A stretch of DNA of 64,000 bases from positions 248,001-312,000 of the forward strand of contig NZ_JAGIYQ010000002.1 in NCBI RefSeq assembly GCF_017814275.1, written 5' to 3'. Made by a program: the position numbers and the translations under genes. Positions 16,770-25,992 of this stretch are shown piece by piece (position 1 is the first letter of the stretch; each line of letters begins with the position of its first letter). The stretch is from Gottfriedia endophytica. GTDB lineage: Bacteria; Bacillota; Bacilli; Bacillales; Bacillaceae_G. The notes beneath the pieces were generated by a model. That model ran no database searches, was not told where the DNA came from, and worked only from the letters and a program-made list of their open reading frames with translations.

Positions 16770-17585
16770 ATGACTATTTATAAAGCACTTACTCTTGCTG
16801 GATCAGATAGTAGTGGTGGAGCAGGTTTACAGGCTGATTTAAAAACATTTGAAGAACGTAATGTATATGGAATGAGCGCAATTACAACCCTTGTTGCAAT
16901 GGATCCTCATAACAATTGGCACCATCAAGTATTTCCAATAGATATTGAAACGATAAAAGCTCAACTTGAAACAATCATAGTAGGTGTTGGAATTGATGCA
17001 ATGAAGACTGGAATGCTTGGATCAATTGAAATTATCGAGTTGGCAGCAGAAACGATTGCTAAACACAACATTCAACGTGTGGTTGTTGATCCAGTAATGG
17101 TATGTAAAGGCGCTGATGAAGCTCTTCATCCAGAAATCGATGAAGCTTTAGGAAAAATTCTAGTACCAAAAGCTACAGTTGTTACTCCTAACTTATTTGA
17201 AGCTGCTCAGCTAGCTGGTATGAATCCAATCACAACAATAGAACAAATGGAAGAAGCAGCACGAAAAATTCATGCGTATGGCGCTAAATACGTCCTTGTA
17301 AAGGGTGGAAGCAAAATTCAGCATGAAAAAGCAGTTGATGTCCTATTCGATGGTGAAACAATTGAATTATTAGAATCAGATCGTATTGAAACTACATACA
17401 CACATGGTGCTGGTTGTACTTACTCAGCAGCTATTGCAGCTGAATTAGCAAAAGGTGCTGAACCAAAAGAAGCAATTTATACAGCGAAAAAATTTATAAC
17501 TGAAGCAATTCGTCATTCATTCCCATTGAATGAGTATGTAGGTCCAACAAACCACATGGCATATCGTTTATATGGTGAAAAATAA
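16770..17585 (+). CDS. pdxK: Pyridoxal/pyridoxine kinase PdxK (ThiD-like)
   Basis: A 271-residue ribokinase-fold kinase that phosphorylates B6 vitamers and, in some relatives, HMP. GSDSSGGAGLQADLKTF at the N-terminus and the ATP/anion-hole motif THGAGCTYSAAI near residue 212 are visible. The near-identity to B. subtilis PdxK (formerly named ThiD), for example VAMDPHNNWHHQVFPID and NEYVGPTNH, decides between the two names. The start at 16770 has GGGGG seven bases before it; an earlier in-frame ATG at 16728 has none. It is monocistronic. Confidence 0.92.
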   Translation: MTIYKALTLAGSDSSGGAGLQADLKTFEERNVYGMSAITTLVAMDPHNNWHHQVFPIDIETIKAQLETIIVGVGIDAMKTGMLGSIEIIELAAETIAKHNIQRVVVDPVMVCKGADEALHPEIDEALGKILVPKATVVTPNLFEAAQLAGMNPITTIEQMEEAARKIHAYGAKYVLVKGGSKIQHEKAVDVLFDGETIELLESDRIETTYTHGAGCTYSAAIAAELAKGAEPKEAIYTAKKFITEAIRHSFPLNEYVGPTNHMAYRLYGEK

Positions 17586-17645
17586 TCACTAAACTGGGCT
17601 TCTCATATTTGGGTCTAACTTTCAATTAATTTGTAACAGATTAAC

Positions 17646-17692
17646 TAGTGCATAATTTTATCTTACCTTAGATAAAATTATGCACTTTTCTT
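17646..17692 (+). terminator. Terminator after pdxK
   Basis: A 17-bp perfect stem, AGTGCATAATTTTATCT and its complement, followed by TTTTCTTTTA. Confidence 0.9.
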
Positions 17693-17708
17693 TTATTTCC
17701 CTAAAAAT

Positions 17709-17754
17709 AAAAAAGACGTCCCTCAGTAGAGCTAGTCCACCCTGAGGTAACGCC
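17709..17754 (-). terminator. Terminator after ydbT
   Basis: GACGTCCCTCAG pairs imperfectly with CTGAGGTAACGCC, followed by a T-run on the minus strand. Confidence 0.6.
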
Positions 17755-17770
17755 AGGCAATTTGACCATA

Positions 17771-19207
17771 TTAACTAAACCAATTCATTATATTATTCAC
17801 ATCGAGTTCATCGAGGCTCCTTACTTTATAAGTTCGACCAAATTGACTTGAAAGAATAGTTGCAGAAATTGTTTTTAACTTCGAATTTTTTTGAAGAATA
17901 CTTTGTTGCTGGGTAAGAACTTGAATTCGATCTTTTGGTATAATTGCAGTTGTTTTTGAAATAAATCCGGATCTTAAGATCAATGTACGTCCAATTAGAG
18001 AGAATCCTGCATATCGATATCGAATTTCTCCAATAAATAAACCAACTAGCAAAATACTAAATATCCATGTATGAATAAATGGAATAGACACTAATAGTAA
18101 GGAAATCAAGAAAAAAATTATTACTGTCCATCCATAATACCCTTTTCTTGCTCTTGACGGGGGAGAATGAATCGCCTCAGTATAATCAATCATCGGGATA
18201 AATGTCTGAAGGAACATAGGAATATCTTTCTTTTTAATAAAAGGATGAATGACATGCCTTTTGTTTTCTTGTGTATCCGAAGCGCCAACAGCCTCCACAT
18301 AGACAGATGCAAAACCGATCAACTGTCTAAAAAATCCCTCTTGAATAACAATACCGTGAATTCTTTTTGTAGATAACGAAAATTCATTTTTCTCGAACAA
18401 ACCACGACTAATTTTCAAATGTGTTCCAGAAAAGCTTAATTTAAAGTTTGCAAATTTCAATACATACCTTAAAGTTGTAAAACACAATGCAAAAACTAAA
18501 CAGCTGATAAATAACAAAAAAAACATAAGAAATGAAAAAGACTGGAGTTGAATATAAATTGAACGGAAAACACCCGCTGGAATCAGATCCTCAATATTCG
18601 AAAAAATAGAGGCAAAAATTGCAGCACCTATCCCTACTTCAAAAGAAGTTATACCAGCTAAAATCAACCTCTTTATACTGACAGACAAAACTGCATTTGA
18701 TGTTATATTATCTGAATCAACCTCAAATTTCTTTTCCTTAGTATCGATATCCTTGTCGATTGGAATCTTTTTTGATAGATGCAATTGTTTAAGAAGCTTT
18801 TTGGCATCTTCTTTTAAAATGGCATTGATTATGCATTCAGTTTTTTTCCCGCCTGCAACTTCTATTTTTACACTCACTACACGAAAAATTTGTTGAATAA
18901 TACCTTCTGTTATTGAAACAGACTGTATTCTCTCTTTTTTAATGAATGTATTCTCGATTACAAACAAGCCTGACTTAATACGAATTTCATCATCTGTCAC
19001 TATATAAGTAAATCGATACCATTTAATCAAAGCAGCTACTACAGGTAAAATGATCACCAGAGCTGTAAAAATATATTGAAACATCTGGCTCTTATGACCA
19101 GGTAATAGCAAAATTAGTAGAGATATAAAAACATTTTTAATCTGTTCAAGAAATACAATCAAAATATAGGATGGATGTTGTCTCTTTGGTTCACACATCA
19201 TCTTCAC
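17771..19207 (-). CDS. ydbT: PH (bPH2) domain membrane protein YdbT
   Basis: A 478-residue membrane protein with three bacterial pleckstrin-homology-like (bPH2) domains, each after a membrane-helix pair; strands such as YIVTDDEIRIKSGLFVIENTFIKKERIQSV mark the first. It starts inside the end of ydbS (17-base overlap), as in the B. subtilis ydbST pair. In B. subtilis ydbST belongs to the sigma-W regulon and contributes to resistance to peptide antimicrobials made by other bacilli. I found no clear sigma-W promoter here. Confidence 0.88.
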   Translation of the reverse strand: MKMMCEPKRQHPSYILIVFLEQIKNVFISLLILLLPGHKSQMFQYIFTALVIILPVVAALIKWYRFTYIVTDDEIRIKSGLFVIENTFIKKERIQSVSITEGIIQQIFRVVSVKIEVAGGKKTECIINAILKEDAKKLLKQLHLSKKIPIDKDIDTKEKKFEVDSDNITSNAVLSVSIKRLILAGITSFEVGIGAAIFASIFSNIEDLIPAGVFRSIYIQLQSFSFLMFFLLFISCLVFALCFTTLRYVLKFANFKLSFSGTHLKISRGLFEKNEFSLSTKRIHGIVIQEGFFRQLIGFASVYVEAVGASDTQENKRHVIHPFIKKKDIPMFLQTFIPMIDYTEAIHSPPSRARKGYYGWTVIIFFLISLLLVSIPFIHTWIFSILLVGLFIGEIRYRYAGFSLIGRTLILRSGFISKTTAIIPKDRIQVLTQQQSILQKNSKLKTISATILSSQFGRTYKVRSLDELDVNNIMNWFS

Positions 19208-19670
19208 TTATCCTCGCTAGGAAAATGATTTTATCTCTCAGTTCTTCAGCAATTTCATGCTCTAACCCTGCAATTTTATGAACAGTAGCTGCTGTTGAAA
19301 TATTAATAGTCGATAAACCGTATTTTCTTAATAGTGGACCTACTTCAGTTGTTACATGTTGAACCCGTACCATTGGAATAACTACACGTTTAATAATAAA
19401 TATTCCTGTTTGAATCTCCAATTCTGTTTCATAGATTTCGTATGCTGTATATTTCATTCGTAAAGAAGGGAGAAAACAAGTTAGGAAGATTATATCAATA
19501 AAAACGAAACAGGATAATATGGTTAGCCATATACTTGGTAAATGATATCGGTTCATGAAGTAAAAATATGTTATTGGGAGAATAAGTAGTGTTATGCTAT
19601 TAAGAAGCGCTGTTATTTTCCATACAGACCTCATTCTAGGGGAAGGTCTTAGTGATGGTTCAGACCTCAT
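19191..19670 (-). CDS. ydbS: PH (bPH2) domain membrane protein YdbS
   Basis: A 159-residue partner of YdbT. Two membrane helices (about 20-38 and 45-66) are followed by a single bPH2 domain (KYTAYEIYETELEIQTGIF to KYGLSTINISTA). It is the first gene of a two-gene operon with AAAGGTGATTAG before the ATG. The pair probably forms a membrane complex; a defensive role is transferred from B. subtilis. Confidence 0.88.
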   Translation of the reverse strand: MRSEPSLRPSPRMRSVWKITALLNSITLLILPITYFYFMNRYHLPSIWLTILSCFVFIDIIFLTCFLPSLRMKYTAYEIYETELEIQTGIFIIKRVVIPMVRVQHVTTEVGPLLRKYGLSTINISTAATVHKIAGLEHEIAEELRDKIIFLARISEDDV

Positions 19671-19804
19671 CTAATCACCTTTCTATTAATTCTTTTTTTC
19701 TTTAATCATACCATACGTCACACATCGAGTGAAAACCCAAATTTTCGACTTAGCGAAATATTAAAAAGCACTTAGGGCTAATAGACTGAACTAGCCAGAA
19801 CGGA

Positions 19805-19857
19805 ACATAATAAAATAACGTATAGGAAAGATTATCCTATACGTTATTTATTATGTT
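19805..19857 (-). terminator. Terminator downstream of the histidine kinase gene
   Basis: ACATAATAAAATAACGTATAGGA pairs almost perfectly with its complement around a 7-base loop. It lies 177 bases past the kinase stop. Confidence 0.7.
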
Positions 19858-19863
19858 GATTTG

Positions 19864-19971
19864 TTAATCTACATTTTTTATATTCTTGAGAATTTGCTCC
19901 CTTTCCTTGAACGAACTACCAAGCCTCTTTACTCTTTTTTCACTAATGGGTCTTGGAAGTCGGTTTTTCAC
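19864..19971 (-). CDS. Possible basic microprotein or gene remnant
   Basis: A 35-codon frame from GTG at 19971 to TAA at 19864 encodes a strongly basic peptide (KNRLPRPISEKRVKRLG, then SSFKEREQILKNIKNVD). The frame remains open upstream to about 19995. There is no convincing ribosome binding site. Its composition is coding-like and it lies between the kinase gene and a terminator, so it may be a microprotein or the tail of a lost gene. Confidence 0.25.
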   Translation of the reverse strand: MKNRLPRPISEKRVKRLGSSFKEREQILKNIKNVD

Positions 19972-20033
19972 CAGAAGATTCACAAATTCTTTTAATCAAG
20001 CTATCTAAAAAACAAGCATAAATAGATCTGTGA

Positions 20034-21428
20034 CTATTTTTTAAAAATCACTTTAAATTCGCTACCTTTTCCAACTTCACTTTTTACAGAAATGTCTCCT
20101 CCGTTAAAGGCAACCAGCTGTTTGGCGATAGAAAGACCTAACCCGGAGCCTCCTGTTTGACGTGAACGGTCTTTATGCACTCGGTAGAACCGATGGAAAA
20201 TTTTATCTAAATGCTCCTTTGGAATACCAATACCAGTGTCTTTTACTGTTAAATGAACTTCTTTATTATTTTTCGTTAATTCAACAATAACTTTCCCGCC
20301 ACTCTCTGTATATTTTTGAGCATTTTCAACTAGTATTATTAAAATTTGACTAAGCTGCCCTACATCCCCATTTAGATGTATATCTTTATCGATATTCAAC
20401 TCTAATGTAATATTACGATCTTCTTTCCAGTAGGTTCGTAAAACATCTCTTACCAATTCAGACATATTAACATCTACTAATTCCAACTCATAATGCTCAG
20501 AACGTGCCATTGCCAACAATTGATGAATCAAATTTTGCATTCTCTCAGATTCTTGGTCTATCGCTGTTAACGATTGTTCTAAAATTTCAGGATGAGCCTT
20601 TCCCCTTCTCTTTATCAAATTAATATGACCACGCAGGGCAGCAAGAGGCGTTCTTAATTCATGAGAAGCATCTGAGACAAATCCTTTTTCTCGTTCAATT
20701 TGAAGATGTAATTGGAATAATAAGCGATTAATCGATGTTCCTAAATCTGTAAGCTCTTGTGGTTTCTCTGGAACGGGAACTCCACCAGATAAATTTGAAA
20801 TACTCTTTATTTCATTTACTGCAGTTGTGATTGAAAGTAAAGGTCTTATATTTCTTTTCGTAATAAACAATATAAAAGATATTCCAAAAATTAGTGCAAG
20901 AAGTGTAGTGACAATTAAGATATTTACCATTAATTTAATAAAATCAGTAATGACACTTAATTTAGCAAAAATGATTATTTTTCCATTTTGGCCAAAAGAA
21001 ATCTGGTGTTTGTAAAATAATCCCTGATCTTTTATAATCAAGAAATTTTTAATATTTAAATAATGAAATTTATTATTATCATTGGAAATTATTTTTTCCC
21101 ATCCTTGAGAATGAGCTATTTCACCAGTTTTAGTATCTTTCATTTCAACATTAAATTTTGTAAATTCAGGATATAATAGGTAGTTGATTTGTTTTTCCCA
21201 TTGGTTTGACGGTTTATTTGTAATTCTAACAAGATCCGGTTGTACAGCAGTTATATCATTTTTCAGATCTTGAAATAAAAATAAACTTACTGCAACAATT
21301 AATGTTATACCCATTAATAGAACGACAAGTAATAAATCAACAACATACCAAAAAGTATATTGATACATTAGAGAATTTGATTTTTTATTTTTTAATGTAT
21401 CAACTGAATTTAAGCTGAATTTATTCAT
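20034..21428 (-). CDS. Two-component sensor histidine kinase
   Basis: A 464-residue membrane sensor. Two helices (about 28-50 and 167-189) flank an extracytoplasmic domain of roughly 115 residues. A HAMP linker, an H-box SDASHELRTPLAAL (H256), N-box LVENAQKYT, and ATP-lid motifs DTGIGIP and GGSGLGLSI follow. The frame is open to 21464, but the ATG at 21428 (AAGGA upstream) gives an 8-base overlap with the regulator stop. The overall type is ArlS/YkoH-like. The divergent lipid and wall genes are its likely targets. Confidence 0.9.
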   Translation of the reverse strand: MNKFSLNSVDTLKNKKSNSLMYQYTFWYVVDLLLVVLLMGITLIVAVSLFLFQDLKNDITAVQPDLVRITNKPSNQWEKQINYLLYPEFTKFNVEMKDTKTGEIAHSQGWEKIISNDNNKFHYLNIKNFLIIKDQGLFYKHQISFGQNGKIIIFAKLSVITDFIKLMVNILIVTTLLALIFGISFILFITKRNIRPLLSITTAVNEIKSISNLSGGVPVPEKPQELTDLGTSINRLLFQLHLQIEREKGFVSDASHELRTPLAALRGHINLIKRRGKAHPEILEQSLTAIDQESERMQNLIHQLLAMARSEHYELELVDVNMSELVRDVLRTYWKEDRNITLELNIDKDIHLNGDVGQLSQILIILVENAQKYTESGGKVIVELTKNNKEVHLTVKDTGIGIPKEHLDKIFHRFYRVHKDRSRQTGGSGLGLSIAKQLVAFNGGDISVKSEVGKGSEFKVIFKK

Positions 21429-22128
21429 TTTCCTTAGCGTCTGCAAAACGAATAACATATCCAATACCGCGAACAGTATGAATTAGTTTTGCTTGTTGAT
21501 CAAATTCAATTTTATTACGTAAGTAACGAATATATACATCAACTACATTTGTTTGACCCATAAAGTCATATCCCCATACATCTGATAGAATGCGTTCCCT
21601 AGAAAGAACTTCACCTTCATTACGCATCAACAAGTATAGTAAATCGAATTCTTTTTGAGTCAGCTCAATATTCTTTCCTTCACGTTGTACTGAACGTTTT
21701 TTCAAATCAATTGATAAAGTATCAATTGATAATATATCAGCATTTTCTCGATTTCGTTCATTTTGAGTACGTCTTAATACAGCACGAATGCGAGCTAATA
21801 GCTCCTCAATTTCAAAAGGTTTTGTAATGTAATCATCTGCACCAGCATCTAAGCCTGCAATTTTATCACCTATATAATCTCTAGCAGTTAATAAAATGAT
21901 TGGTACATTACTTGACTTTCGAATTCTTCGACAAACTTCAAGACCATCTAATTTTGGAATCATCCAATCTAATAAGATAATATCGTACTGTTTATTTTGA
22001 GCGAAATGAAAAGCTTTTTCCCCATCTTCTGCTACATCAACCTCATATCCTTCAAATTTTAATTCTAGTGCTACAAAGGTTGAGACATTCTCTTCATCTT
22101 CAACCAATAATACCGATGTTTTTGACAA
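21421..22128 (-). CDS. OmpR/PhoB-family response regulator
   Basis: A 235-residue regulator. The receiver domain (1-120) has the acidic pocket E10/D11, phospho-acceptor D54 (LLDWMIP), T in LLTARD and K in ITKPFE. A winged-helix DNA-binding domain follows (about 130-230; VVDVYIRYLRNKI, HTVRGIGYVIR). The type resembles ArlR/YkoG. It is the first gene of the regulator-kinase operon, divergent from the PAP2-glycosyltransferase-deacetylase genes. Confidence 0.93.
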   Translation of the reverse strand: MSKTSVLLVEDEENVSTFVALELKFEGYEVDVAEDGEKAFHFAQNKQYDIILLDWMIPKLDGLEVCRRIRKSSNVPIILLTARDYIGDKIAGLDAGADDYITKPFEIEELLARIRAVLRRTQNERNRENADILSIDTLSIDLKKRSVQREGKNIELTQKEFDLLYLLMRNEGEVLSRERILSDVWGYDFMGQTNVVDVYIRYLRNKIEFDQQAKLIHTVRGIGYVIRFADAKENE

Positions 22129-22379
22129 TTTTAGCTCCCCTTTATATGTTTCTTTTTTAACTATTGATATAATAAAATATAATTAATTATTGTATATATT
22201 TTACCTATTTTCAAGAAATTACCCAACATAACTAGCATGAAAAGAAAAACAATCTTTTTTAATGTTCTTCTAATAAACATTTACATATTTTTTAATTCCT
22301 AATCTTTATACTTTATCTGATAAGATTCTACCATAAATATGTACTTTAAAAAAAAAATATAGTAAGATTGGAGTTTCAC

Positions 22380-22997
22380 ATGACAAAAATTAATCAATTT
22401 GATTATCACATTTTTAAGGATATAAATGATTTAGCAGGGACTCACCATTGGCTTGATCGATTTATGGAGTTTTTGGCCAATGACGCTGTGATATTTTTAA
22501 TCCTAGGATTTATATTTTATTGGTTTATAAATCGAAATAAATATGGAATAATGGTTATACAGGCTGGTTTATCAGTTGTCCTCTCATTAGGAGTTAATGC
22601 CATTCTTCATCATTTTATTTATCGCGCTCGACCATTTGTAGGTCATCATGTTCATAAATTGATACAGCATTCAGCTGATTCTTCTTTCCCTAGCGACCAT
22701 TCTGTATTTGCATTTTCGATAGCAGCTACCTTCTTTTTATACAATAAAAAACATGGAGTTAGCTGGTTACTTTTAGCATGTGGAATTGCATTTTCACGTG
22801 TATGGGTAGGCGTACATTATCCATTAGATGTTACTGCTGGTGCTTTAGTGGGAATTATTGTTTCACTGTTCCTTTACAATTTAAATCAAAATAATAAATT
22901 TTATCAAAAAATGATTTCTCAAATCATTACTGTATATGAACGTATTTTCTCAAGAGTTTTAAACAAAAATAAAACTGAATACAATAGTAAAAACTAA
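22380..22997 (+). CDS. PAP2-family phosphatase, BcrC-like undecaprenyl-diphosphatase
   Basis: A 205-residue membrane phosphatase. The three PAP2 motifs are present: IYRARPF, SFPSDHS and SRVWVGVHYPLDV, with six predicted helices. The best match is to BcrC, which hydrolyses undecaprenyl diphosphate and gives bacitracin resistance, but PAP2 proteins can also act on phosphatidic acid or PGP. The start is the ATG at 22380 with GGAG upstream; an in-frame TTG at 22368 overlaps that site. It is the first of three co-directional genes. Confidence 0.85.
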   Translation: MTKINQFDYHIFKDINDLAGTHHWLDRFMEFLANDAVIFLILGFIFYWFINRNKYGIMVIQAGLSVVLSLGVNAILHHFIYRARPFVGHHVHKLIQHSADSSFPSDHSVFAFSIAATFFLYNKKHGVSWLLLACGIAFSRVWVGVHYPLDVTAGALVGIIVSLFLYNLNQNNKFYQKMISQIITVYERIFSRVLNKNKTEYNSKN

Positions 22998-23029
22998 TCT
23001 TTTAAAATTTGAAATGATAGGTGATTTTT

Positions 23030-24205
23030 ATGAAGAACGTATTAATTTTATCAAGTTCATACGGTGAAGGTCACCAACAAGTTGCTAAAGCGATTGCCGA
23101 AAAAATAAAAGTTCAAGATCAATCATGTAACCCTATCATTATTGATTTTATTGCATGGTCACATCCTTTATTATTTCGTACAATCCAACATTTTTATCTG
23201 AATAGTGTAAAGTTATTTCCCAGTCTCTATGGATATGTATTTCAAAAAACACGCTACTCTTCATCTAGCAAAAGACTTAATTGGTTAATTTCATCTGAAA
23301 TGGATCGAATGCTTCAATTAATAAAAGAAGTTAAACCAACATTAATCGTATCTACATTTCCATATCCAGAGGCTATTTTATCAAGACTAAAGGAATTAAA
23401 TCTCATAAATATACCAACAATTACTTCTCTTACAGATTATACTGATCATAGTTCATGGATTAATCAATTTACTGATCATTACTTGGTTGGTTCACATTCT
23501 GTAAGGAAGAATTTACAAAAAAAAGGAGTACCACTGTCAAAGATTACAGTATCAGGTATTCCTGTTAAAAGTGAATTCTTACAACAGTATTCTGTTAAAG
23601 AATTACAAGCAAAGCACGGTATAGATCCTAAGACACCAACTCTCCTCTTAATGGGGGGAGGTTGTGGTCTTTTTGGACAGAATCTAAAAATTCTAGATAA
23701 AATAGAAGAAATTGAAAAAACTCTTCAAATAATAATTGTTTGTGGTCATAATCAAAAGCTGTTTCATCGGTTAAAGAAAAGAATTGTAAATTCAAAACAT
23801 CGAATCATTCTTAAAAAGTATGTTACTTATGTAAATGAATTAATGGCAATCTCTGATTTATTAATTACGAAACCAGGTGGGGTCACTTCATCAGAAGCGA
23901 TCGCAATGGACTTACCAATGCTTTTAATTGATCCACTACCAGGGCAAGAAGAAGATAACGCTTCTTTCCTAACAGAATCAGGAATTGCAATTTTAGCAAC
24001 TAGCCATGATGACTTAAAACTAACTTTAAATGAGCTAATTAAAAATAAAGAAAAGCTCATTTCAATGCAAATGAAAGCAAAGCAACTTAAGAGTAGTCTT
24101 GTTTCTCTTGATATTCTAAAAAGGTATTTGCAATTAGGCTCAATGCGATCTATCGATCAAATACTTTACGACAACCAAGGTGAAATGGTTGTTTATGCTA
24201 AATAA
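23030..24205 (+). CDS. UgtP/MGDG-synthase-like glycolipid glycosyltransferase (GT28)
   Basis: A 391-residue GT-B glycosyltransferase related to UgtP/MurG. The N-terminal MGDG-synthase domain starts with VLILSSSYGEGHQQVAKAI. The C-terminal nucleotide-sugar site has TLLLMGGGCGLFG and ITKPGGVTSSEAIAM. Family members add sugars to diacylglycerol to make glycolipids, often teichoic acid anchors. The ATG at 23030 follows AGGTGA; an in-frame GTG at 23021 lies inside that region. It sits between the phosphatase and a membrane-tethered deacetylase, suggesting one pathway. Confidence 0.87.
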   Translation: MKNVLILSSSYGEGHQQVAKAIAEKIKVQDQSCNPIIIDFIAWSHPLLFRTIQHFYLNSVKLFPSLYGYVFQKTRYSSSSKRLNWLISSEMDRMLQLIKEVKPTLIVSTFPYPEAILSRLKELNLINIPTITSLTDYTDHSSWINQFTDHYLVGSHSVRKNLQKKGVPLSKITVSGIPVKSEFLQQYSVKELQAKHGIDPKTPTLLLMGGGCGLFGQNLKILDKIEEIEKTLQIIIVCGHNQKLFHRLKKRIVNSKHRIILKKYVTYVNELMAISDLLITKPGGVTSSEAIAMDLPMLLIDPLPGQEEDNASFLTESGIAILATSHDDLKLTLNELIKNKEKLISMQMKAKQLKSSLVSLDILKRYLQLGSMRSIDQILYDNQGEMVVYAK

Positions 24206-24235
24206 CTTGTTTATTGATCAAAAAAGGAAACAATT

Positions 24236-24940
24236 ATGATAATAACACTATTTAAAATAATTCTTATTATTTTTACTCTATATTGCGTGTTACCTTTTTT
24301 GTTAACACGCATTTTCAATTTCCTTGTGGTTAAAAAGAACCCAAAAGCGGAAAATGAAATAACATTGACTTTTGATGATGGACCAGATCCAATATACACC
24401 CCATTATTATTGGATCTATTAAAAAAATATAAGATTAAAGCGACTTTTTTTATTGTTGGTGCGAAAGCTAAAAAGTATCCTGACATAATTAAAAGAATGA
24501 GTAACGAAGGACATTTAATAGGGATACACAATTACGACCATACGTTTAATTGGTTTAACTCTCCATTAAGATCAAAAAATGAAATAGACAAAACGGCAAA
24601 ACTTATAAATGAAATAACTGGAGAGAGCCCTAATTATTATCGTCCTCCATGGGGGATACTCAATCTTTATCATCTTATTTTTCCAAGTAAATATAAAATA
24701 ATATTATGGTCTGTTATGGTAGGAGATTGGAAATTAAAAGGTGGTAGTCAGCGAATTAAAAGCGAATTAAAAACTAATATAAAAAATGGATCAATTATTG
24801 TTTTACATGATAGTGGTGAAACTTTTGGGGCTGATCAAGATGCGCCTGGACAAATGATTAAAGCTTTAGAGAATTTACTTGATGAGAATGTTTTAAAAGA
24901 CTTTGAATTTGTTCGTCTTGACTATTTTCTACAAAAATAA
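24236..24940 (+). CDS. Membrane-anchored polysaccharide deacetylase (NodB, CE4)
   Basis: A 234-residue CE4 deacetylase with an N-terminal membrane anchor (about 3-22) and no signal-peptidase site. Metal and catalytic motifs are TFDDGPD (about 44-50), HNYDHTF (metal His pair), RPPWG and VLHDSG. The domain is compact. As the last gene after a UgtP-like transferase it could act on a lipid-linked GlcNAc rather than on peptidoglycan (see findings). A terminator follows. Confidence 0.88.
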   Translation: MIITLFKIILIIFTLYCVLPFLLTRIFNFLVVKKNPKAENEITLTFDDGPDPIYTPLLLDLLKKYKIKATFFIVGAKAKKYPDIIKRMSNEGHLIGIHNYDHTFNWFNSPLRSKNEIDKTAKLINEITGESPNYYRPPWGILNLYHLIFPSKYKIILWSVMVGDWKLKGGSQRIKSELKTNIKNGSIIVLHDSGETFGADQDAPGQMIKALENLLDENVLKDFEFVRLDYFLQK

Positions 24941-24992
24941 AAAACAAACATTATTGAACGGAATAAACTGTTCAACAATGTTTGTTTTTTAT
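24939..24992 (+). terminator. Terminator of the PAP2-GT28-NodB operon
   Basis: AAACAAACATTATTGAAC pairs with GTTCAACAATGTTTGTTT around a 10-base loop, followed by a T-run. Confidence 0.9.
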
Positions 24993-24995
24993 TTT

Positions 24996-25163
24996 GACTG
25001 TTTTCGTAAACTTTGTTGCAATTTCAGTATGTGTATGATTTCCACTCCAGGTTGCTCGCTTTCCTAGGGGCGTGAGCTCCCACAGGAGCCTGGCACCCTT
25101 CCGTTCCAATCAACCTCTGTCTTTTAAATTACAGAACCAAAAAGAATAATCTTAAAAAAGGTC
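24996..25163 (+). mobile_element. MITE copy M2, partly deleted
   Basis: It begins GACTGTTTTCGTAAACTTTG and ends CTTAAAAAAGGTC, degenerate versions of the family termini. The core GCTCGCTTTCCTAGGGGCGTGAG is joined directly to CCCACAGGAGCCTGGCACCC, so the loop of the central palindrome is lost. No target duplication is visible. Confidence 0.75.
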
Positions 25164-25191
25164 TAAAAACAATCACATTAGAAAATAGCAT

Positions 25192-25980
25192 TTATTTTTT
25201 ATTACCAAATTTTATTAAAAGTTTATTCGAAATCCTAGGGAATAAGGCCATCAATTTGGAACCAGTACCCATCCACCAAGGCAAATCAACATCAAAAACA
25301 TTCTTACCTATTAGGGAAATAACCTTCCCTGCTACCTTTTGAGGATCTAACATAATTTTACGCACAGATTTTGCATAACTACCTGAATCATCTGCAATCT
25401 CAAAAAAAGGTGTATCCATTGGTCCTGGGTTGATATTTGTAACAAAGATATGATCATTTATTAATTCTTGGCGTAAAGCATTACTAAAACCTAAAACTGC
25501 ATGTTTTGTTGATGCATAAGCAGCTGCTTTGGAAGTTGCAACTTTCCCTGCCATGGAAGCAATATTAATAATATGACCTTTGCCTTTAAGTCGCATTGAA
25601 GGAATTGAAAATTTACTACATGAAATTAGTCCAAAAACGTTCACTTCAAACATTTTTTTCATTTCATCTAATGATGTTTGCTCAACCGTTTCAAACACTC
25701 CATATCCTGCATTATTGATCAGTACATCAATTCCATTAAATTGATCTTCAATCTGTAAAAACACTTCTCTAAGTTTATGCTCGTTCGTAATATCAACAAC
25801 AAAATAATGACATTTAATTGGAAATTGCTCAACTAAACGTTCCTTTAATCTTTTTAGTTCCTCTTCACGACGTGCAAGTAAAGCAAGATTTGCTCCTTTT
25901 TCTGCAGCTTGAAAAGCAAGTTCACTTCCAAGTCCACTGGAAGCACCTGTTATCACAATCGTTTTACCTAACAAGTCCAA
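25192..25980 (-). CDS. yqjQ: Short-chain dehydrogenase YqjQ
   Basis: A 262-residue Rossmann-fold oxidoreductase of the classical SDR type. The cofactor motif VITGASSGLGSE is at the N-terminus, NNAGYG near residue 90, and the catalytic Tyr-Lys pair in AAYASTKHAVLGF. The C-terminal extension is typical of YqjQ/DltE-like SDRs. The substrate is unknown. It follows yqjP by 12 bases, as in B. subtilis. Confidence 0.9.
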   Translation of the reverse strand: MDLLGKTIVITGASSGLGSELAFQAAEKGANLALLARREEELKRLKERLVEQFPIKCHYFVVDITNEHKLREVFLQIEDQFNGIDVLINNAGYGVFETVEQTSLDEMKKMFEVNVFGLISCSKFSIPSMRLKGKGHIINIASMAGKVATSKAAAYASTKHAVLGFSNALRQELINDHIFVTNINPGPMDTPFFEIADDSGSYAKSVRKIMLDPQKVAGKVISLIGKNVFDVDLPWWMGTGSKLMALFPRISNKLLIKFGNKK

Positions 25981-25992
25981 AAACTTTCCACC

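Noticed and set aside
19671-19760. Sigma-W promoter for ydbST
   Set aside because: A CGTA-like -10 can be found but no TGAAAC-type -35 at the right distance.
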